This document shows positions 1 through 11,600 of a stretch of 40,228 bases of DNA, piece after piece; within the stretch, counting starts at the first letter, position 1; every line of letters begins with the position of its first letter. The stretch covers positions 1 through 40,228 of the forward strand of contig URVX01000001.1 of assembly GCA_900551395.1 (NCBI GenBank), read 5' to 3'. Made by a program: the position numbers and the translations under genes. The stretch comes from an uncultured Subdoligranulum sp. (GTDB lineage Bacteria; Bacillota; Clostridia; Christensenellales; CAG-314). Below the pieces are notes generated by a model. It ran no database searches, had not been told where the DNA came from, and worked only from the letters and a program-made list of their open reading frames with translations.

Positions 1-3000
1 GTGGCAATCAACGCAGTGTGGACAATCGTAACGCTGACAAGCTGCTCGCAGTTTTCAAACATAGACTTGGGAGAACCAAAAGCGCCGTTAAGATAAAGCG
101 TTATTTCTTCAATAGCCGTCCCGCTGAAAATGAATGCTCCGTCGAAATAGCAGTTGGAGGGAATCACAACCGTCTTGAGCCCCGAGCAGCCGTAAAACGC
201 ATAACCGCCGATGTCGTAATATGCTCCGCGATAACCGCTTGCCGGGTCTCTGCCTTCCCTTTCGAATGAGACAAGCTCGGTGCAGCCATCGAAAGCATGA
301 GCGCCTATCGCATAATAAGCCGTCGAGCTTCCGCTCCTGCTGTATTCGGGAAGAGTTATGCTCGTAAGCGCCGTACAGCCGTAAAATGCGTATTGCCCTA
401 TCGTCAAAGCCTCTGTCATCCACTCCGCTCCGCTTTCGGCAAAAGTAAGAGCCTCGAGTCCGGTACAGCCGGCAAAGCAGCGTGTGCCTAATGCGCTTGC
501 CTGAGTCGTAATAGTTACGTTGCCGTTTCTGTCGGTAGTAACCTTTTGAGGCGCTCTGACGCGGCGGGGCAGTTCGACGTTCACGAGAGAGACACAGTTT
601 TCAAATGCCGAGTTGCCCATGGACAAAACGCTGCTTCCGTTTTCTCCGAATGTAATCTGAGCAAGGACGGCGCAGTCTTTGAAAGCATTGTTGCCTATCG
701 TAGTCACGTTTTTGCCTATATAAATGCTCTCGATACCCGAACCCATAAACGCTTCCGCTTTGATTTCGGTAACGCCGTCGTGCAGCTCGACCTCCTTGAG
801 GTCAACGCAATTTGCGAACATGCCCTGCGGTATAACCGTCATAGAACTAGGTATGACAACCTTAGTAACTCCTGTGCCGGCAAAGGCGTAGTCGCCTGCG
901 GTCATGCCCTGCTCGATGACGTACTCGCCCGTCGCCGAAGCGGGAACATACAGAATCTGCGTTCCGTCATAATCGAGGAGCTCGCCTGCGCTGCCCAGTC
1001 TGTAAGCTGAGTTGCCTTCCGAAACGGTCAAGGTTTCGAGGTTGTCGCAATCGAGGAACACGCTTGTTCCCATGCTGACAACGGAATCGGGTATATAAAC
1101 CTCTGTCAACGCCGTGCAGCCCTTGAACGCATAGTTTCCTATCATGTTGACGCTTCTTAAATCAACGGAAGTCAGACTCGTGCAGCCTTCAAAAGTGTTG
1201 TTTCCGATTTCCTTTATGTTGGACAAATCTATGCTTTCGAGGCTGATGCAATCCTTGAACGCGGTATTGCCCAATTCGATTATATTTGCGGGCAGGATAA
1301 CCTCTTTCAGAGAGGTGCAGCCGCTGAAATAGCTTGTGTTGAGATAAGTCAGATTGTTGCCTATCGGCGCGTAAATTTCTACTCTCTCAAGCCGAGTGCA
1401 GTTTAAAAACTCATTGAGTCCCGTGTTGCCGAATTTGGTGAGCGTTGCCGGGATTACTATGCTCTTGATTCCCGAATTCTGGAAAGCAGATTGCGCTATC
1501 GTCTCGACGCTTGCGGGAATTTCCACAGTTTCAACGGGACAATTTTTGAACATATATTGTACTATCGTCTTGAGATTTGCCGACAAGGTAATGTTATTCA
1601 AACTCGTGCAGTCGAGGAACAGACCTGTAGTTCCTACAAGCGTTGTCACGCTGTCGGGCATAACAAAGGTCTCCAACGCGCTGCAATATCTGAACGCGGC
1701 GTTGCCTATTTCCTGCAATTTGCTGTTTTCTTCAAATTCAACAGAAGTCAGAGCCTTGCAGCCTTCAAAGAAGAAGTTGGGCATTCCGTTCAATCGCGCA
1801 GGCAGATGTACTCTTTCCAACGCGCTCCAACCGAACATAGTGGCATTGTAGTTTGACGAAGTGCTGCCGCCGGGAGCCGTCGCGTCAAAGGTTATGTCTT
1901 CTGTTCCGCCGTCCTCGAATATGACGTCGGTCACCATAGACTTCTGGAACACGCCGTATCCGAGATAAGTCACTGTCTTGGATATATTGACTGTCCTGAG
2001 GTTGACTGCTTCAGCAAAAGCTCTCGTTTCTATGTTCAATGTACCTTCGGGCACGGTGTAGCTTTCTCCTGCCTTGCCGGTAGGATAGCAAATCAGACGA
2101 GTGCCGTCGGAGTTGAAAAGCACGCCGTCTACGGAGGTGAAGTTTTCGCTTCCGTCCGCAACCAGAATTTCTTCAAGAGAAGTGCAGCCGACAACATTGC
2201 TCCACCAGAACTGAGTCATTCTGGAAGAAAGCGTTAAGCTTGTAAGAGCGGTGCAGTCGAGGAACACGCCGTATTTTCTCATGGTCTGCACGTAAGTGGC
2301 TGTATGCGCCTTGTTGCTGCTGTGGACATATTCTTCGCCAAGCGCAACTACGGTTTCGGGCACGACAAATTCCGTCAGACCCGTGCCGCGGAACGCTCCC
2401 GCCTTGATATCGGTAAGCTTTCCGTTTGCCGCATCCTCGAATGTAACGGACGTCAGCGTAGGGATTTGTTCAAACGCACGCGCCCCGATAGACGTCATAC
2501 GGGCGGGTATCTCGATTGTCGTGAGTCCTGTCTGGGCAAAAACTCCTTGATTGTCTGTGGGCATATTGCTTGAACGGTTGTCTTCCAACACGAGCGCCGG
2601 AGCAACGCCTTCTCCGACGTAAGGCTGAAATACGACGCTTGTAAGAGTTTTCACCTGGAAGAACGCGTTTTTGCCGATACTCGTCACCGAAGCGGGTATG
2701 GAAATGCTTACAAGCGACGTTCCCTTGAAAGCCTCCGCGCCTATCCTGTCAAGCTTATCGGGCAGCGTTATGCTTGTGAGCGACGAACCGAAAACCGCCG
2801 CAGTGTTGCCCAAAGTAGTGACCGACGTATTGGAAAGGTCAATCGTAGCGAGCGCCGAGCCGGTAAACGTATAATTTCCTATTGAGGAAAGCAGGCAGCC
2901 TTCAGCGAATTCCACCGAAGAAAGCTCGGGACAATCTCTCAGAGCGCTGAGTCCCAGCGTCGTCAGAGAAGCAGGAATAAACACACTCTGTAGATTTGCG

Positions 3001-6000
3001 CAATAAAACGCATAGTCGCCGATTCTCGTCACGCCTTCGGCAAGAGTAATATGCGTGAGGCGTGAATAATGGAACGCGTATGCTCCGATAAATTCCACCG
3101 TGCCCGCCAGAGGCTGATCATCCGAAATTTCCGTCCTGCCGGCGGGGAAGTAGACCAGCTGCTTTCCGTCCTTGGTGTAAAGCACGCCGTTTTCGGATTT
3201 GTACTTCGCATTGTCTTCACTTATTTCGATGCTTGTCAGATTGGCGGAGTTTCCGAACATTGCCTTGTGAATACCGTCGGTTGAAGCCACAAACTCGGTT
3301 CTTGCAGGCAAATTCAACGAGGTCAAAGCGGAGTTTACGAATACGTAGCCGCTGCTCGTGCCTATTTTCAAGGTTGCCGCCGCGTTTTCGTCATCCGGCT
3401 CAAACACCAGCGAAACGAGCGAATAGGTGTTCTGGAACGCATAGTCGCCTATCGTCGCCACCGTATTGGAAATGTAAAATTCAGTTATGCCGGAGCCTGA
3501 AAAAGCATAGTTGTCAATCGTGACCAGGTTGGACATAGGGTTGTCGCCATCGTCCTTTTCAAACGTGACGGAGGTCAGATTGGTCAGGTTGTAGAACGCG
3601 TATCTGCCCAAAGCGGTAAGACGCGCGGGGAGCACAACCGTACTCAGTGACGAACAGCCGATAAATACGCCCGTAGTATTTCTGGTCGCAGTGCCGGCAA
3701 TAGTAAGAGGCTGTTCGCCGCCGCCGGCAAAAATCACTGTTTCCAGTCCGGAGCAGTTGAGGAAGGCGGCTTCGCCTATCGTCGTGAACGTGTTGGGGAT
3801 TGTTATTTCGGAGATGAGCGCGCAGTTTTCAAAGGCGTTTGCGCCGATTCCGCTCACTCCCTCGGGAATGGTGACCTGTGCAAGCAATATGCAGTCGAAG
3901 AAAGCCTTGCTGCCGATGTTTTCCAATGCGGAGGAAAGCTCAAGCGTCGTCAGGGAAACGCATCCCGCGAATGCGGACGCGCCCAGAGTTGTCAGAGTGT
4001 CGGGAAGCACGGCTTGCTTCAAAGCGGTGTCCGCAAAAGCCGAAGCTCCAATTTCGACAAGTCCCTCGCTGAAATTTATCGTTGTCAGCAACGCCGCTTT
4101 GTAGAACGCCTCGTCGCCGATAGCCGTCACGTAGGAAGGCAGATTGAGTTGGCTTACGCTTGCGCAGTAGGCAAACGCTCTGTCGCCTATCGTTAAGTCG
4201 GCGTCTTCGTCCTCGCTTGTTTCGAAGATAATATCCGCAAGATACAGACACATGTTGAAAGCGTCTTCCTGAATTTCCTTGACGGAAGCGGGAATTGTTA
4301 TCTCCGTTATCTTCATGTTGTTTTCAAACACGCCCGCGCCTATGATTTCTATAGTTTCGGGCAAAACCACGTTGCCGTCGCGCCCCAGCGAATAGAAAAG
4401 AATAATCGTCTTTGCAGCGTCGTAAAGCACGCCGTCGTCGTCGGCAAAATATTCGTTGCCTTCGTCGACGTAAACGCCCTGCAGGTTGCTGCAGCCGTCA
4501 AAGACGTTCATGCTGAGCTCCGTGACAGAGTCGGACAAAGTAAATGTTGCAAGAGACACGCACCCGGAAAAAGCATAGTTTCCGATAACCAGGCTTTCGC
4601 CGCCGGACACAAGAGTTACGTCCTTGAGCAAAGCGCAGTTCGCAAACGCGCTTTCCCCTAATTTCTTCACCGTATTGGGGATTTCGACTGCCTTGAGACC
4701 TACATTGTTGGCAAACGCACCCTTAGCTATTTCCACAACATTGCTGCCCGCCTCGAAAATCACTTGAGTCAACGCGTCGTTCTGGTAAGGGAAAGAGAAA
4801 GCGTTTTCGCCGATAGTCAGCTCCGCAGGAAGCAAACCGCCTCCAAAGGTTATGCTTTCGAGAGAATAACATCCGTAGAAAGCGTTTGTTCCTATAGACG
4901 CGATTCCTGAATGGAAAACAACAGAGCTTAAACGGTGTCCCGAAAAAGCGTAGTCGCCAATGGAGGTTATCCTGCCGTCAACGACATATTCGCCGCGTCT
5001 GCCGTTGGGGAAATGAATTATCGAAGTGCCGGCAGCGTCGCACAGCACGCCGTCAACAGACGAATAATATTTGTTGCCCTCTTCCACAAAAATGTTTTCG
5101 AGGTAAATACTGCCGTTGAACAAATCCACGCCGTAAACCGTTCCCGAAGATTCGTTGCCTATCTCAAGCTCACCCATACGGGCGGGGAGAGTGATGTTGA
5201 TAAGAGAGCCGCAGTTGGCAAACGCGCTGCTCTCTATGATAAGTTCGTTCGCGCCTTCCTCGAAAATAACTTCCGAAAGATTTTCGCAGCTTGTGAACGC
5301 GCGCATACGGATAGCAGTCACGGAAGCGGGTATGGTGATTGAGGAGAGACGGCAGCCCGCAAATGCACGGATGGGGATTTCGGTTACGCCGTCAGGTATG
5401 CGCACAGAGCCTTTCTTGGCCAGCGGCACACATGTAACGTAACGCTCGCCGGTGACCTCGTCGTCGAAAATCAATATGCCGTCTGCCGAGCTGTAAGTGA
5501 TAATATTGTTGCCTTCGACGTGATAGACATTGATTTCCTCCAGATTGCTGCACTCATTGAAAGGTGTCGCGCCCGTCGCGCCCACCTGAACTATGGTGTC
5601 GGGGATTTCAACCGTCACGAGGGTGGAACAGCTGGAGAACGCGCCACTGTCGATATACGATACGGGCATTCCGTTGTAGGTCGCGGGGATAAGCAGGTTT
5701 CTTACTTTGTTGATTTCGGGACCTTTAAGCACTGCGTACGCGCCGCCCGTAGACTCTCTGAACGAAAGAGCCTCGATCCAATAAGCATAAACGGTTGTAT
5801 CGTTGTTTGCTATATTCCACACCGACAGACTCCTGCCAAGCTCGTCGGTATAACGGAAGCCCTGTCCGCCCGGCTCCTGATACCAGCCGCCGAAAACCAG
5901 CGTTGCGTCGGAAGCCACGGGAACCTCCAACGTGTAGTGCTCGCCGTAAATTAAGCGCGCGTTTCCGTTGGAGCCTTCGGGAGCGATTCCGCCGTAATAG

Positions 6001-8303
6001 TTGTATGTAACGATAAAGGAGGTGGATTTCCAGTACGCATAAAGCACAATGTCTCCCGTCTCTGCGAAGAACTCGTCGGCATACAAAGCGCCGTTACCCT
6101 CCGCGCCGCCGATTGCATTGTACCATCCGGCAAACTCGTAACCGGCTCTGACGGGTTGTTCAAAAGCCGGCATTCTGTCGCCGTATACTTTGTTGACGGG
6201 GTTCACGCTGCTGCCGCCGCGGCTGTCAAAGGTTATTTTAAAAGCCGTTACGTTGAGCGTTGCCCAGGCGCCGACATATTCTCCGTCGACAAAACGGACT
6301 TCGATGATGTTTCTGCCCGAAAAAGGAAGCTCAACCTCATAAGAATTTTCGCCTGCCGCGATGTTTGTCTGCGTGCTGACGTCGCCGTTGTAGCGAATCT
6401 GATAGCCTGTCGCTCCTATGACGGGACGCCAGTATACAACGCCCTGCGAATATTCTAAAGTGCCGTACATAGCGTAATAGCGCATGTCCGCAGCGTCGCT
6501 CCAGAGCGAATCGTTTCCGTCCATGCGTGCGCGCACGGTCACCGAGAAATCTGTTCCGGGAGCCGCAGTTGCCACAGCGTCGGCGAGACTGAAAGAGTTC
6601 TCGGTCACGATGACGGGCTGGGAGCTGCCCACTCTCACCTGATAGCTGACACCCTCACCCAAAGAGTCCCATGTCAAAAGCTCGTCTTCGACGCGGATAT
6701 TTTCCGGCGTAGCCAACCGAGTTTTCATGTAAACAAACTCCGTAGCTTCGGGTGAAATATAATTTTTCGTTACGGGAATAATTTTTACAACCACTCCCTC
6801 CGCACGGGGCGCGCACCCCTTGATGCAAAGAGAAGTTACGTTGCCTATGTATTCCTCGTGTACGTGATTGCTGTTTCCGCACAGGATTTCAACCTTGTAG
6901 CCCTGGGCGTTTACAACAGCCTGCCACGTAAGAATTTCCGTCGCCTCGTCAAAGACGAAAGCGTTTTGGTCTATTTTGTCCAGTTTGCGTTCATACACAA
7001 AGGTCTTGGACACGGAGGATGCAAATCCCTCCGCCTCCGCAGTAATGGTAAAGGCAATCCCGCCATCGCGCATGGGGCAGTTTGCAAAGTTGTAAAATGT
7101 GGACTCTCCCAGTGCGAAACGCTCGTGCCTGTGCTGCTCGTCTCCGCACTCGATGGTGATGAAATAACGCTGAGCGTTTTCAACGCCGCCGAAAACCAGA
7201 GCGGAAGGCTCGACTACGGAGAAGAAAGACACGCTTGCCAACGCTTTGTTTTTGAAGTACCTGACGGTCGAAACCGATTCGCTGCCCTGCGTCGCGGTAA
7301 CGGTAATCACGTAGTCTCCCGCGGGTGCAGAGGCAAAGTCTATCGCTTCGACTGCAGCGTCGCTTGCTTTGTCAATCGCGGTGAAGCCTGACGGCCCCTC
7401 CACCTTGAGACGGTAAGAAACGCCTGCCGCGACATTGCGGCTCATGCCTTCGGTCGTTACGCTGACTTCGGGCGCGATTAGTCCCGCAGAAGCGTTTGCC
7501 GTCCACTGCGCGAACAGGGTTGTGTTTTCGCAAAACACCATGTCATCTGTGTAGCGCGCGGTAAGCATTTCGGCATCGTCGTACATGCTTATCCACCAGC
7601 CGCCGAAGGTATAACCCGTGCGCACGGGAGTTGCGACGTTGTACAGCTTGCCGCCCACCGTCTTTGCGGACGCCATAGCCGGAGCCTGTTCATAACCAAG
7701 CTCGAAATCTACCGTAAACTCCGCCTGTCCCAGTACGCTTTCGCCCCAGTAAGCATAAAGCGTAACATTGGAGGTGACTATATCGGTGTCGAACAAAAAC
7801 GGATGAGTGTGGGTATTGTCGGTGTACCAGCCGATAAAGGTATATCCGTCTCTCGCGGGATCCGCCGGACGGGAAACGGTCTTGCCGTTGACAACCGTCG
7901 CTGCGGCGACCGCGCTGCCTCCCGCCGAATCAAACGTGACGGTGTAAGTGAGCTTTTTCAAAAAGCGCATCTGACTGCCCGAATAATTCAGAGTCAACAC
8001 CTCGCCGTCAAGCGTTGCATTGAGGTCGGCTTTGTCCCCCGCAAAATCGAATACAAGCGAAGTCCCCGTCAGGGTATATTCTCCCGAAAGGTTTTCGCCC
8101 ATTACCCAAAAGGTAAAGCGATTGCCTGCTGCCAGAGCAATCTGATATTCGATGCCCTCGTCGTCGTAGTAGTAAACTCCCGCTTCGGGACCGGCGACCA
8201 ATTCCTGCTCTTTTGGCTTAGGGTCGCAGGCGGTCAGAACCGAAAAGGTAAGCGCTGCTACGAGCACAATCAACAAGACGTACATTTTCCTCTTGATTTT
8301 CAT
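1..8303 (-). CDS. Giant BspA-like leucine-rich-repeat lipoprotein (3' end outside window)
   Basis: The frame is open from the ATG at 8303 to the left edge, giving about 2,767 residues with no stop; the C-terminus is missing. It starts 8 nt after a GGAGG site. Residues 1-26 are a lipoprotein signal peptide with lipobox LTAC (Cys26). About residues 90-245 hold two InlB/Listeria-Bacteroides type repeats (pattern GYTFIGWY...LYAYW). About 245-690 holds repeating fibronectin-like units (LTW..V..A.GY.V). Two more InlB-type repeats follow, and from about residue 870 to the edge there are dozens of 23-25 residue LRR_5 repeats (AF..C..L..V.IP..V..IG). Six interruptions carry an 'EGN..Y...DGVL' spacer module, at about 5.5, 5.1, 4.45, 3.2, 2.1 and 1.0 kb. 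BspA-like proteins are surface adhesins in other bacteria; binding to host or fibre here is inference. It has its own consensus promoter. Confidence 0.93.
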   Translation of the reverse strand, partial: MKIKRKMYVLLIVLVAALTFSVLTACDPKPKEQELVAGPEAGVYYYDDEGIEYQIALAAGNRFTFWVMGENLSGEYTLTGTSLVFDFAGDKADLNATLDGEVLTLNYSGSQMRFLKKLTYTVTFDSAGGSAVAAATVVNGKTVSRPADPARDGYTFIGWYTDNTHTHPFLFDTDIVTSNVTLYAYWGESVLGQAEFTVDFELGYEQAPAMASAKTVGGKLYNVATPVRTGYTFGGWWISMYDDAEMLTARYTDDMVFCENTTLFAQWTANASAGLIAPEVSVTTEGMSRNVAAGVSYRLKVEGPSGFTAIDKASDAAVEAIDFASAPAGDYVITVTATQGSESVSTVRYFKNKALASVSFFSVVEPSALVFGGVENAQRYFITIECGDEQHRHERFALGESTFYNFANCPMRDGGIAFTITAEAEGFASSVSKTFVYERKLDKIDQNAFVFDEATEILTWQAVVNAQGYKVEILCGNSNHVHEEYIGNVTSLCIKGCAPRAEGVVVKIIPVTKNYISPEATEFVYMKTRLATPENIRVEDELLTWDSLGEGVSYQVRVGSSQPVIVTENSFSLADAVATAAPGTDFSVTVRARMDGNDSLWSDAADMRYYAMYGTLEYSQGVVYWRPVIGATGYQIRYNGDVSTQTNIAAGENSYEVELPFSGRNIIEVRFVDGEYVGAWATLNVTAFKITFDSRGGSSVNPVNKVYGDRMPAFEQPVRAGYEFAGWYNAIGGAEGNGALYADEFFAETGDIVLYAYWKSTSFIVTYNYYGGIAPEGSNGNARLIYGEHYTLEVPVASDATLVFGGWYQEPGGQGFRYTDELGRSLSVWNIANNDTTVYAYWIEALSFRESTGGAYAVLKGPEINKVRNLLIPATYNGMPVSYIDSGAFSSCSTLVTVEIPDTIVQVGATGATPFNECSNLEEINVYHVEGNNIITYSSADGILIFDDEVTGERYVTCVPLAKKGSVRIPDGVTEIPIRAFAGCRLSSITIPASVTAIRMRAFTSCENLSEVIFEEGANELIIESSAFANCGSLINITLPARMGELEIGNESSGTVYGVDLFNGSIYLENIFVEEGNKYYSSVDGVLCDAAGTSIIHFPNGRRGEYVVDGRITSIGDYAFSGHRLSSVVFHSGIASIGTNAFYGCYSLESITFGGGLLPAELTIGENAFSFPYQNDALTQVIFEAGSNVVEIAKGAFANNVGLKAVEIPNTVKKLGESAFANCALLKDVTLVSGGESLVIGNYAFSGCVSLATFTLSDSVTELSMNVFDGCSNLQGVYVDEGNEYFADDDGVLYDAAKTIILFYSLGRDGNVVLPETIEIIGAGVFENNMKITEITIPASVKEIQEDAFNMCLYLADIIFETSEDEDADLTIGDRAFAYCASVSQLNLPSYVTAIGDEAFYKAALLTTINFSEGLVEIGASAFADTALKQAVLPDTLTTLGASAFAGCVSLTTLELSSALENIGSKAFFDCILLAQVTIPEGVSGIGANAFENCALISEITIPNTFTTIGEAAFLNCSGLETVIFAGGGEQPLTIAGTATRNTTGVFIGCSSLSTVVLPARLTALGRYAFYNLTNLTSVTFEKDDGDNPMSNLVTIDNYAFSGSGITEFYISNTVATIGDYAFQNTYSLVSLVFEPDDENAAATLKIGTSSGYVFVNSALTSLNLPARTEFVASTDGIHKAMFGNSANLTSIEISEDNAKYKSENGVLYTKDGKQLVYFPAGRTEISDDQPLAGTVEFIGAYAFHYSRLTHITLAEGVTRIGDYAFYCANLQSVFIPASLTTLGLSALRDCPELSSVEFAEGCLLSSIGNYTFTGSALATIDLSNTSVTTLGNTAAVFGSSLTSITLPDKLDRIGAEAFKGTSLVSISIPASVTSIGKNAFFQVKTLTSVVFQPYVGEGVAPALVLEDNRSSNMPTDNQGVFAQTGLTTIEIPARMTSIGARAFEQIPTLTSVTFEDAANGKLTDIKAGAFRGTGLTEFVVPETVVALGEEYVHSSNKAHTATYVQTMRKYGVFLDCTALTSLTLSSRMTQFWWSNVVGCTSLEEILVADGSENFTSVDGVLFNSDGTRLICYPTGKAGESYTVPEGTLNIETRAFAEAVNLRTVNISKTVTYLGYGVFQKSMVTDVIFEDGGTEDITFDATAPGGSTSSNYNATMFGWSALERVHLPARLNGMPNFFFEGCKALTSVEFEENSKLQEIGNAAFRYCSALETFVMPDSVTTLVGTTGLFLDCTSLNNITLSANLKTIVQYMFKNCPVETVEIPASVETIAQSAFQNSGIKSIVIPATLTKFGNTGLNEFLNCTRLERVEIYAPIGNNLTYLNTSYFSGCTSLKEVILPANIIELGNTAFKDCISLESIDLSNIKEIGNNTFEGCTSLTSVDLRSVNMIGNYAFKGCTALTEVYIPDSVVSMGTSVFLDCDNLETLTVSEGNSAYRLGSAGELLDYDGTQILYVPASATGEYVIEQGMTAGDYAFAGTGVTKVVIPSSMTVIPQGMFANCVDLKEVELHDGVTEIKAEAFMGSGIESIYIGKNVTTIGNNAFKDCAVLAQITFGENGSSVLSMGNSAFENCVSLVNVELPRRVRAPQKVTTDRNGNVTITTQASALGTRCFAGCTGLEALTFAESGAEWMTEALTIGQYAFYGCTALTSITLPEYSRSGSSTAYYAIGAHAFDGCTELVSFEREGRDPASGYRGAYYDIGGYAFYGCSGLKTVVIPSNCYFDGAFIFSGTAIEEITLYLNGAFGSPKSMFENCEQLVSVTIVHTALIA

Positions 8304-8341
8304 TTATGTTCCTCCGTTTATTATTTTAAAACGCCCAGCCT

Positions 8342-8373
8342 CACGCAAAGCCGTTGCGTTTAATATTTGCGTG
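8342..8373 (-). promoter_or_regulatory. Possible hairpin in long 5' leader of the LRR gene
   Basis: Complementary 8-nt arms CACGCAAA (8342-8349) and TTTGCGTG (8366-8373) lie between the promoter and the start codon of the LRR lipoprotein gene. The leader is about 160 nt long. No known riboswitch is recognised. The rest of the gap 8304-8645 holds only the promoter and a terminator. Confidence 0.3.
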
Positions 8374-8470
8374 GATTTCTCAAAATTCATGCGGAATTTT
8401 CATGTTTCGATTACATTTATACAAAATGCGGAATTTTATGAAAAATTGTCGTTTATCTATGTGTAATCGA

Positions 8471-8499
8471 ATTATATCGTGCGTTTCACATAATGTCAA
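8471..8499 (-). promoter_or_regulatory. Perfect sigma-A promoter of the LRR lipoprotein gene
   Basis: On the minus strand, TTGACA (8499-8494), a 17-nt spacer and TATAAT (8476-8471) match the housekeeping consensus exactly. Transcription should start near 8464, about 160 nt upstream of the ATG at 8303. Strong constitutive expression is inferred. Confidence 0.85.
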
Positions 8500-8597
8500 A
8501 TAAAAATACAAAAAAAAAACACATTAGTAAATTTTATGGACTTCCTGTCGCATAATGGAAAATTTTATGTGCCGGACGTGACGACTTGCAATAAGCA

Positions 8598-8625
8598 AAA
8601 GGACTGCCTTAAAAGGCAGTCCTTT
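8598..8625 (-). terminator. Rho-independent terminator of the 1,333-aa lipoprotein gene
   Basis: Eleven-bp stem AAAGGACTGCC/GGCAGTCCTTT with a 6-nt loop, 20 nt after the stop codon, followed on the minus strand by a short T-rich tail. Confidence 0.7.
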
Positions 8626-8645
8626 AGCTGTGTTATTTTATTTTG

Positions 8646-11600
8646 TCACGCTGCTGGCGCTTCAGTCGAGCTGACAAAAGCGCCGGTTTCAAAGTCGGCA
8701 GTCAGCCAAAGCTCGCCCAAGGAGGCGCCGTAAATACGTATCGTGTTTTCATCCACCAGCTCGTAATAAACGGAGTAGGCTCTGCCCAGTCTGTCGATGT
8801 ACGTGCCATAGCCGTAGCCGTTGAACGCCGCCACCTCCCAGCCCGAGGAAACCATTCTGCACTCCCACTGCCCGGCATAGACGGCAAACAAATCGAAGCT
8901 GTCGCCGTCGGTGGAGAGCACGTCGGTCATGAGCGTGAAACGGAAAGCCCGCTCCGAGCTGTCGGCGGGGAGGAAATTCCACTCGTTTTCTCCGTCTGCG
9001 GCAGAGTAGCTCCCGGTTAGCGCTGCGGTTTCTCCTCCGTCCTCGAACAACGACGCGTTGCCAAGACCGTCCAGCACAAGTATCGTCGTGGAAGAAATTT
9101 TGTCGCCGTCGAGCAGGTTGTAAATTCCTCTGCCCGCGTCGAGAAGCAGCAGCGATTTTTGCTGTCCGTCGACGGATATGGCATAGATTTTTTCCTCGCC
9201 GTAACCCCTGCCGTCCTCGTTAAGCACTCTCACCCGCATAAGCTCGCGACCTTCCACCACGTCGTCCGCTTCGCGCACCGCCGCCGCGCCGCGCGCATTT
9301 CCCGCTTCGTCTATGAAAGTCGCCTCGCCGTAAGCGTCTATTTCCAGTCTTCCGCCGTCCGACAAAACAAAGCTTTCCACGTTGCCCTCGTCGTAAACGA
9401 TGTAAACGGCAACGGTGCTTTGACCGAGACTGATTGTGCCGTAAGCAAATCTGAAATCCTCGAATTCGTCGCCTTGGAAAGTCACGTCATACTCGTAGTA
9501 GCCGCTTTCCGACTCCACCCTGACGTAAGCGCCCGAAGCAACCTCAGAAATCTGCGCCTGTTCTCCGTCTGTCGCAGGCTCGTAGCTTTGAAGCGACGCG
9601 CCGCCGAAGCCGTCTAAAAACAGCAGGTATTTTTCCAGCGTGGGTACGCCGTTGTCAAGCGCGAAATACGTTCCGCGTTCAGACCCGGCAAGCTGCGCCG
9701 TGCCTTCGCCCACAATGCGCACCACTCCTCTCGCCCCCGACGCCGTTGTCAAGGTATATTCGTCGTCCGTCAAGGAAACGACGCAAAGCAAATTGCCCAG
9801 CCATGCGGTGCCGTCGCCGTTCACGGCAAATTCGATTCGGGTTTCGCCGTCGGAAATGACAAAATCGGCTTTTTCCCCGCTGTCGTAAACGAAGAAATAA
9901 TTTCCCAACGCGGGATAATATCTGAACACAAAGGAGTTGTAGCCGCTTTCCGCAAGCGCCTCGAAGTTTTCGGCGAAATATTCCGCCGTGAAGGTAAACT
10001 CCATGTACACGACTTGCCCGTCGGTATTGCTGTACGCCAAAGCGGAGTAACTTCCGTCAACCCCCACAACGTAACCGCCGTTGCCGTCGGGGAAACGAAT
10101 AAACGCGCTCCCCACGCCGTCGTTGTTTGTCGCGGTGAAGCCGAAGAACTCGCCTTCCTCCGGCAGACGGTTTTCAAGCTCGGAATAAAAAGTAATTAAA
10201 TGCCCCTCTTTGGTCAAAGAGTTTACCCTGACGGTAAATTGACTCATTTCCAAAGTGAAAGTGATGAAGTCATAGTTCGTTCCGCCGACTGAGTAGCCCT
10301 TTTGGAAAGTATAAACAACGGCAACGGTTCTCGTGTCGCCCTGCTTCAAAAGCGAGCCTTTGCCGAAGCCGTCGCATTTCAGGGTGTAAACCGTGCTTGC
10401 GTCGTGAATTGTGTATTCGCTTTCGGCGTCGTCGGCAATGACAAATGACGACGCGCCCTGCGATTTGTAATAAAAATCAGCGTAAAAAGGAGCAAGCAGC
10501 TGCCGATATTTTATGTTTTCCGTGTCCGCCGCAAACCACTCCGCGACAAAATGATAAATCCCGCTTGTCTCGTCGTAGGTATTTGTTCCCGAAATAACCT
10601 GCTGATATCTGCCGTTTGTCATGCTGACCTCGATAGAAGCCGTCTGACTGTCGAATATGCGCAGCTTGACGGTAAAACCGCTGCGCGCGTTTTCCTCCGT
10701 CCATACCGTGTTGTACTCCGCAAGCTCGCCGTATTTTTCCGTCATGTTGAGACGACCGAATACGCTTTTTCCGTCAACTTCCATACTCACGTAACCGACG
10801 TAATTTATTTTGCCGTCCACTACGACGTAATAGCCGTGCTCACGATAATAAACATAATCGGTTTCGCGCTCGGAATCCTTTTCTCCGTAATAAGCCTTGC
10901 CGAAGCCGTCCGAGCGGAAAGCCAATTCCTGACCGTTCAAATCCGTCAGCACATACTCGCCGCGCGTGTCGTCCGCCAGATAAAACACTGCAACCGTCGT
11001 CACATCGCCCGAAGTGGTTTTCCCCTGCTCCTCTCCGAGACGGCACAAAAAGCTTACTTCGCCGCTCCCGCCGGGATAAACCACTTCCATTACGTCATCC
11101 TTACAAACGTAGCCGCCCGTTATCACGCTCGTATCCGCGTTGGCAAGATATCCCGCCCCGCCGAAGCCGTCAAGTATGACTATCGGATAAGAAATTCCGA
11201 CGTTGTAATAATAATACGTGCCTTCAAAGCCGTCGCTCATCCGGAACACATCCTGCCCGTCAACCTTGTCCAGGCGGAAACGGAAGGTGTGCGACTGCGA
11301 GCTGAACTGATATACCATAGGAGAAACTCTCGTGTATGTACCCGACACTGCCGTGCCGTTTTCAGTCGTGTAAGTCGCCGAGTCCAGTCCGTCCAGCTCT
11401 ATTTTCGCGGCTCCGATGGAAGCTCCGTCGTACTGAAAAAGCTCAAGCGCCGTTTCCGCATCGAAATACGCAAATCTTCTGCCGTCGGCAAGCATCCTGC
11501 CGCGCAGCGTTTCGCCGTCGGAAATTTCAAATTCAAACAGCCGCGTATCCGCGTCGTAAGAGCCTGTCTTTTCTCCCAGCACGGGACGATAAAGCACAAC

